This document shows, piece by piece, positions 31,590 through 35,801 of a stretch of DNA of 35,801 nt. The DNA is from a virus. Position numbers and translations under genes: made by a program. Below the pieces are notes generated by a model that was not told the origin of the DNA, ran no database searches, and worked only from the letters and a program-made list of their open reading frames with translations. The stretch spans positions 1 to 35,801 of the IMG/VR virus record IMGVR_UViG_3300047178_000077; one strand, given 5' to 3'. Every line of letters starts with the position of its first letter. The first letter of the stretch is position 1.

Positions 31590-32522
31590 TTAATCTCCCC
31601 ATACCATGCGGCCCACCGCCGCAAAGAAAGCTACCTTGCGATCATACGTCTCAGTCGGAAACGTCAGCGCATTGATCAACTGCCATACGCGCCTGGCCTT
31701 ATCACCGGACTCGCAACGCATCAGGGCGGCCAGCAGGTAACGCCCGGCACCCACGGATGCGTCCGCGAACGAGTCGTCCTCGATGCGCGCCAGTATTGGC
31801 CGCAACACCTCCCAGCCTTTGCCCTGTAGGAGTTGCTGACACACCTCGACCAGCGGTTCCTTGTCGTCCATGAGTGCGATGATACGCCGCATCTCGTCGC
31901 GGTTAGGTGCGTCATGGACAGCTTGCAGAATGGACAGCGCTTTACGTGGCTGGCCGGTAGCGGCCTGCACCACGGCCGAGGCCACGTCGAGGCTTACGGT
32001 CCAACCTTCAAGGTCGGCAATCATAGCCACGTATTCATCCAGCTCCCGGCCGGACAGCGGACGTAGGGCTACGTGATAGCAGCGCGTCACGATTGTCTCC
32101 GGGATTTTCTGTAGTTCCGTGGTGCAGAGTGCGAGGAACAAGTGTGCGGGTGGTTCCTCTAGTATTTTGAGAATTACTTGAAAACCCGATTTCGAAATCA
32201 TGTGACATTCATCAAGAATAAACATACGACGGCCAGCGCCGCTTAGGCTCATATGCTGGCCGGTTTCCACTAGCTCGCGCATGGCGTCGACGCCGCTATT
32301 GGATGCAGCGTCGATTTCCAAAACGTCGGCGTCCACTTCCGTCGCAACAATGCGCGCTATCGTGGTTTTGCCGATTCCGGACGGACCCGTGAACAGGTAG
32401 GCGTGCGGCAAGCTGGGCGAGGTCAGCGCACGCCGCAGCGCTTGGATGACGGTGTCGTGACCAACCACTTCATCAAAATTGGTTGGACGGTATTTGGTGA
32501 TTAGCGGCTGCTCAATAGTCAT
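31590..32522 (-). CDS. Clamp loader ATPase (DnaX/gp44-like)
   Basis: A 310-aa AAA+ protein. YRPTNFDEVVGH at the N-terminus, Walker A GPSGIGKTT (about 46-54), ATEVDADVLEIDAAS, Walker B FILDECHMIS (DECH 104-107), and IVTRCYHVAL (the SRC-like arginine finger region) fit the DnaX/RFC small-subunit type. It lacks the zinc module of DnaX. It would load the sliding clamp onto primed DNA. ATGA overlap with the polymerase stop. No second clamp-loader subunit is visible. Confidence 0.85.
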   Translation of the reverse strand: MTIEQPLITKYRPTNFDEVVGHDTVIQALRRALTSPSLPHAYLFTGPSGIGKTTIARIVATEVDADVLEIDAASNSGVDAMRELVETGQHMSLSGAGRRMFILDECHMISKSGFQVILKILEEPPAHLFLALCTTELQKIPETIVTRCYHVALRPLSGRELDEYVAMIADLEGWTVSLDVASAVVQAATGQPRKALSILQAVHDAPNRDEMRRIIALMDDKEPLVEVCQQLLQGKGWEVLRPILARIEDDSFADASVGAGRYLLAALMRCESGDKARRVWQLINALTFPTETYDRKVAFFAAVGRMVWGD

Positions 32523-35047
32523 CGCACGTAGTCCCCTTTGATCACAGCTACTTCCTCCACGTCATACCAGTTACTCCCGACACTTACTTCCACAGTGAGC
32601 GGGACGATTTGCCAGTGGTAGCGCACCCGCAGCATCACCTCCGCTATTGTTTTAATATACTGCTCGCACCGTTCGTCATCTGGTAGGAAGAAGGACAAGT
32701 CATCATGCACATTCATCCGGGGGTGCAAGTAGACGTCATCCTGCTCCCGCGCCATGCGTGCAAGGTCATTCATGGCCGGCAGCATGATTTCACCCTCAGA
32801 GCCCTGTATGGGACCGTTCAGTGGTTCGTTGCCGTAGAGGATGCCGTGGCGGACCATGCCGTTCAGTGTGCGGACGGACCCTGTTTCCCTGTATTCCTGG
32901 CGCTGCTGCTTGATCCACTTGCGCACGTCCGGGAACTCGGCCCACAGTTCTTCATGTAACTGCTGCACCAAGCGGAGCGGAATCTTAGTTCGTGTGGATA
33001 TGTTGGGGGCACCCGACCCGAAGAATGACGCAAACACGAAGTCTGTCTTGATAATAGTGCGCCCAGCTTTGCGGATTTCCTTCTCCGAAGCGTTGCTACG
33101 CAGCCCAGCAACTTCAATCAATCTGTAGTGATAGTCCGGGTCAATAGCCAGGCACTTGTCCAGCCAGACGTAGTGAATGTCTATGTTTTTCAGAAACGAC
33201 GCGCAAAATGCACGGTCGCGCGTGGCCATTGCAATGATGCGTGCCTGTAGCTGACCCTGATCAATAGCCACAAACACGCAACCGGGCGGTGCTTTTACTT
33301 GCTTGCGAAGCTGCTTCTGTTCAGCGTTGCGCTTAGGGTAGTTTTGGATATTGGGGTCAAACGCGGACAGCCGCAGCGTGTGCGTGTGCATCGATGTGTA
33401 GCCGGAGTGCAGCATTCCGTCTGTGTGCTTGGTAGTATCCAGAATCGGGCTGACGTAGGTAGAGACCATCTTGGAGGCTTCGCGGAAATCAATCACCGCC
33501 TGGCCGAACGGGTTACCTACTGCGTTTTCTAGCAGCGCGGCTTCGTCCGTCGCGAATTGTTTGCCGCCTTTAGTCTTAGGTAGAGATACGCGACCAAATT
33601 CCACAAGCGCTTCGCCAATATCCACCCCGGAGCTGATCTGAAACGGCCGTTGCTTTTGGCGTTCAAACTCCCGCACCTCATACAGCGTGGACGCATCCCG
33701 CGCAATGCGGATGCTTTTCTCATTCCAGTAATGCGCTTGCCTGTTGGCTTCGTTCAAGTCTACTGGAAGGCCAAGCAACTCCATGTCTGTAGTGGATTGG
33801 ATTGTATCCAGGAGCTTTTGGTATTGCTCCGGCTGCACGCGATCAATCAAACTGTGGTAGATACGTGCGGAGGCCCATGCGTCAATTCCGCAGTAGGGTA
33901 ACACGTCCGCCAGCGGGAATGACATGATTGCGCGTGCGTCAACGTGTGACAGCGCTTTGATGTTAGCACCAAGTTCAATGCGCGACACCTTTTCAAGCGA
34001 TCCCAAGCCTGAGCGTTGGTAGCGCACACGCGCCAGTGCCTCGCTATCGTGGAATGGGGCAAGCTGCTGCTTACAGCCGCGCTTGTGCTTCTGCCATAGA
34101 ATCCACTTGCGCTCAAAGTTCGCGTTGTGCGCTATCCATGGCCGGGTTGTGACCACGGCCTCCATAAAGTCAAAACCCCAATCGGTCGGCGCCGTGGGGT
34201 GATCCACCGAGAACGCCATCGTAGTTTGACCGTCGCTAAATGCGCTGATCAGAATGATGCTGTCTTCATACCACGGTTTGAGTCCGCTGATGCTGCTGTG
34301 GGTTTCGATGTCCCAGCCCAGCACACCGTCCATTTGGTCAACAATGGCCAGCGCTTCCTCGAGCGTGGTTGGTAGCAACACGTCGGACTGTTTGATTGTC
34401 TGCACAACAGGGGTTGGCCAGCGATCTATTTCCGCAAAGAACTTCTTGATATCCGCGCGTAGCAGGGGCTCCATCGGACCAGCGTCAAAGCTGCCGGCCA
34501 TGTTCGCTACATCATGGGGGTGGAATACGGAGTAGCCCCACACGGTCTTGCCGGCGATGGACAGCGGAAACCGAATGCCGCTCATGTCTTTGGATTGCGC
34601 AACACCAAAGTATTCGTCCAGCGGCACCGGGCCGAGCAGCAACACGGCTTTGATTGGTAGTCGCTCGATGTCCTCCGCTAGATACGTGCTGCACGCGTGC
34701 GTCTCACGCGCCCCGACGCTTGTGCCGATTGGATGGCACCGCACAGCGTTTTGCCAAGCAACGCGCTCCCGGTGCTGGCGCGGGATCAGCGACCATAGCT
34801 GATCTCTGTGTTCCTTGGTGAAAGGCGTGCCCGCTTGGTCGGCTGTGAGCAATGGGAACGATCCAACAATTAGGATGTCCGCGTTGGCCGGTCCTTGTAG
34901 CTGCATACGAGGCGAAGTGATGCGCGGCCAGCACTCGCGCAGCGGGCAGCCATCGCAACCTAACGTGTAGGTTTTGACTTTGCTGGCCTGTGGTTTGGGT
35001 GCTGGTTTGGTTTCTAGGGCTTTTTTGTCAATATCAAAGAAGCCCAT
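32519..35047 (-). CDS. Family A DNA polymerase fused to an N-terminal UDG-like domain
   Basis: An 842-aa protein. Residues 1-200 resemble Fe-S uracil-DNA glycosylases (families 4/5): Cys 31, 34, 104 and 119 match the four cluster Cys in spacing, with AVRCHPIG, HACSTYLAEDI and a FHPHDV motif. The usual catalytic GExPG is GSFPL here, so the Glu is lost. The 3'-5' exonuclease has GWDIETHS (Asp 246, Glu 248), AHNANFERKW and YCGIDAW. The polymerase has motif A VAIDQGQLQAR (Asp 596, Gln where Glu is usual), motif B IIKTDFVFASFFGSG and motif C MNVHDDL (His 781, Asp 782, Asp 783). It should be the replicative polymerase. Confidence 0.85.
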   Translation of the reverse strand: MGFFDIDKKALETKPAPKPQASKVKTYTLGCDGCPLRECWPRITSPRMQLQGPANADILIVGSFPLLTADQAGTPFTKEHRDQLWSLIPRQHRERVAWQNAVRCHPIGTSVGARETHACSTYLAEDIERLPIKAVLLLGPVPLDEYFGVAQSKDMSGIRFPLSIAGKTVWGYSVFHPHDVANMAGSFDAGPMEPLLRADIKKFFAEIDRWPTPVVQTIKQSDVLLPTTLEEALAIVDQMDGVLGWDIETHSSISGLKPWYEDSIILISAFSDGQTTMAFSVDHPTAPTDWGFDFMEAVVTTRPWIAHNANFERKWILWQKHKRGCKQQLAPFHDSEALARVRYQRSGLGSLEKVSRIELGANIKALSHVDARAIMSFPLADVLPYCGIDAWASARIYHSLIDRVQPEQYQKLLDTIQSTTDMELLGLPVDLNEANRQAHYWNEKSIRIARDASTLYEVREFERQKQRPFQISSGVDIGEALVEFGRVSLPKTKGGKQFATDEAALLENAVGNPFGQAVIDFREASKMVSTYVSPILDTTKHTDGMLHSGYTSMHTHTLRLSAFDPNIQNYPKRNAEQKQLRKQVKAPPGCVFVAIDQGQLQARIIAMATRDRAFCASFLKNIDIHYVWLDKCLAIDPDYHYRLIEVAGLRSNASEKEIRKAGRTIIKTDFVFASFFGSGAPNISTRTKIPLRLVQQLHEELWAEFPDVRKWIKQQRQEYRETGSVRTLNGMVRHGILYGNEPLNGPIQGSEGEIMLPAMNDLARMAREQDDVYLHPRMNVHDDLSFFLPDDERCEQYIKTIAEVMLRVRYHWQIVPLTVEVSVGSNWYDVEEVAVIKGDYVR

Positions 35048-35204
35048 TCGTTTTCTCCAGCAGCGCCTCTATGGTCGCGGCGGCGTCCGAGCACCACCAT
35101 GACCACGACCAGTCGTCGTGATTTTGTGCCAAGGTGCGCAGCTCCGCTGCTAGGCGGGGCGCGTAGGCTATACGGTCGACGCGGGCGGGTAGGGTCGGCC
35201 GCAT
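35034..35204 (-). CDS. Small hypothetical protein before the polymerase
   Basis: A 56-aa protein if it starts at ATG 35204; a longer frame to 35303 would run through the repeat copy E and looks like low-complexity sequence. It has WSWSWWCSD and overlaps the polymerase start by 14 bases. The ribosome site is weak (GGAA). No function known. Confidence 0.45.
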   Translation of the reverse strand: MRPTLPARVDRIAYAPRLAAELRTLAQNHDDWSWSWWCSDAAATIEALLEKTNGLL

Positions 35205-35228
35205 AACACCGCTAATTCCGGGGTTGTG

Positions 35229-35301
35229 GCACACCGCCAGGCCGTTTTGCGCGCTGGGTGGGGTTACCCTGCCGGCCGGGCGCTGCGGCCGCTGTAGCGG
35301 C
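35229..35301 (-). repeat. Dispersed hairpin repeat, copy E (diverged)
   Basis: The core AAAACGGCCTGGCGGTGT on the minus strand (35231-35248) is identical to copies A and B in 17 of 18 bases. The GC-rich flank has CCGCTAC and GCGGCCGC-like blocks resembling the TGGCCGCTAC block of the other copies. It lies between the clamp-like gene and the small gene before the polymerase, in the direction of transcription. Confidence 0.6.
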
Positions 35302-35303
35302 AC

Positions 35304-35801
35304 TTATCTGCGACCTGATATGATGTAGTCAAACAAACCTTTCAGGTCGCGCACCAGCACCAGCACATGACGCTCAAGGTGGTCCAGCACAATCTCGTCC
35401 GTGTGTGCCAGGGCGCGTGCCATTTTGATCGCGTCCACGGTGATAGTGAACGTGGCCGGCATGTCGCGCAACCCGTCGATCAGATAGTATTCGTCAGACG
35501 AGGTCACGCCGTCGGCAAAGGACAGACTAATTTGTCCGTTCTGCGCGGTCAACTGCACGAACAGGTTCTTCTTGGTCTCGGACAGCGTAGTCGCGCGTTT
35601 GATAAAGGCGGCGGCTCGTTCGCGCGGCAGCGGCACCCGCAAATCGGCTTGCGCGTAGCGTTGCAGAATTTCGCGGACATCGTGTTTAAGCGGCGGCACT
35701 TGCTTGATCACGCAGCGGGTGATCGCGTCCTCGTAGTAGACGGTCGTCGCGTCAAGTAGGAGCCGGCCTTCACCTGGCACCAGCAACGAGGCCAGCAGCC
35801 C
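35304..35801 (-). CDS. Probable sliding clamp (5' partial)
   Basis: The frame is open to the window edge, so the true start is outside. The visible 165 or so residues are alternating beta strands and short helices (LFVQLTAQNGQISLSFADG; TFTITVDAIKMARALAH; EIVLDHLERHVLVLVRDL) of the type found in bacterial beta clamps and phage gp45-like clamps. It directly precedes polymerase and clamp loader genes. No sharp motif proves the assignment. Confidence 0.5.
   Translation of the reverse strand, partial: GLLASLLVPGEGRLLLDATTVYYEDAITRCVIKQVPPLKHDVREILQRYAQADLRVPLPRERAAAFIKRATTLSETKKNLFVQLTAQNGQISLSFADGVTSSDEYYLIDGLRDMPATFTITVDAIKMARALAHTDEIVLDHLERHVLVLVRDLKGLFDYIISGRR

Noticed and set aside
35205-35303. 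Extension of the small gene before the polymerase to 35303
   Set aside because: The extra codons cover repeat copy E and give Arg/Pro-rich low-complexity sequence.
1-35801. tRNA genes
   Set aside because: I saw no cloverleaf-like sequence with a plausible T arm; a tool such as tRNAscan-SE would be needed to exclude them fully.

Overview
This window is part of a contractile-tailed (myovirus-type) double-stranded DNA phage or prophage genome. The plus strand (1 to 17482) carries the end of a tail module, a full baseplate, tail fibres and a lysis/accessory block. The minus strand (35801 down to 17615) carries one long DNA replication, recombination and nucleotide-modification operon. The two transcription units converge at about 17.5 kb. 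No integrase, repressor, tRNA, CRISPR array, capsid or terminase gene is visible. The host is probably a Gram-negative alphaproteobacterium: there are two lipobox lipoproteins, a GH108-type muramidase and a DUF3309-like peptide. Acetobacteraceae is only a guess.

Plus strand, in order: tail assembly chaperone with a canonical -1 frameshift signal (T TTT TTT at 91-97 plus a stem-loop); tape measure protein with a C-terminal lytic transglycosylase domain; Dit-like protein; Pam3-plug-like protein; small unknown; baseplate hub; spike with an HxH tip; gp25-like wedge; gpJ-like wedge with an inserted module; gpI-like protein with a C-terminal beta module; Gly-rich tail fibre; further fibre proteins, one built from five 25-residue tandem repeats. 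Then come a putative regulatory region (11928-12058), two membrane proteins, muramidase, holin-like protein, two lipoproteins (one only 44 aa and spanin-like), a papain-like cysteine-hydrolase-like protein, a 58-aa membrane peptide, a GC-rich secreted beta-helix protein, and two small Cys-containing proteins joined by a 45-base repeat.

Minus strand, in order of transcription: probable sliding clamp (cut by the window edge), small protein, family A DNA polymerase fused to an N-terminal uracil-DNA-glycosylase-like Fe-S domain, clamp loader ATPase, small proteins, gp32-like ssDNA-binding protein, UvsX/RecA recombinase, a small exported protein, a PD-(D/E)XK nuclease, Mre11-like and Rad50-like subunits, a SNF2-type helicase, a DNA methyltransferase, QueD, QueE, a DnaB-like helicase, a second SNF2-type helicase, a 75-aa protein and a MarR-like regulator. 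Most genes overlap by 1-14 bases (ATGA or GTGA junctions), so they are probably translationally coupled. The set fits recombination-dependent replication with a possible 7-deazaguanine branch.

The most unusual features are: (1) a dispersed non-coding repeat family (five copies, both strands) that can form two mutually exclusive hairpins, with paired changes in one copy; (2) the polymerase whose glycosylase-like domain keeps the Fe-S cysteines but has lost the catalytic Glu; (3) QueD-QueE next to a methyltransferase-helicase pair; (4) exported or membrane proteins inside the replication operon; (5) the 45-base repeat that gives two unrelated genes the same C-terminal tail.
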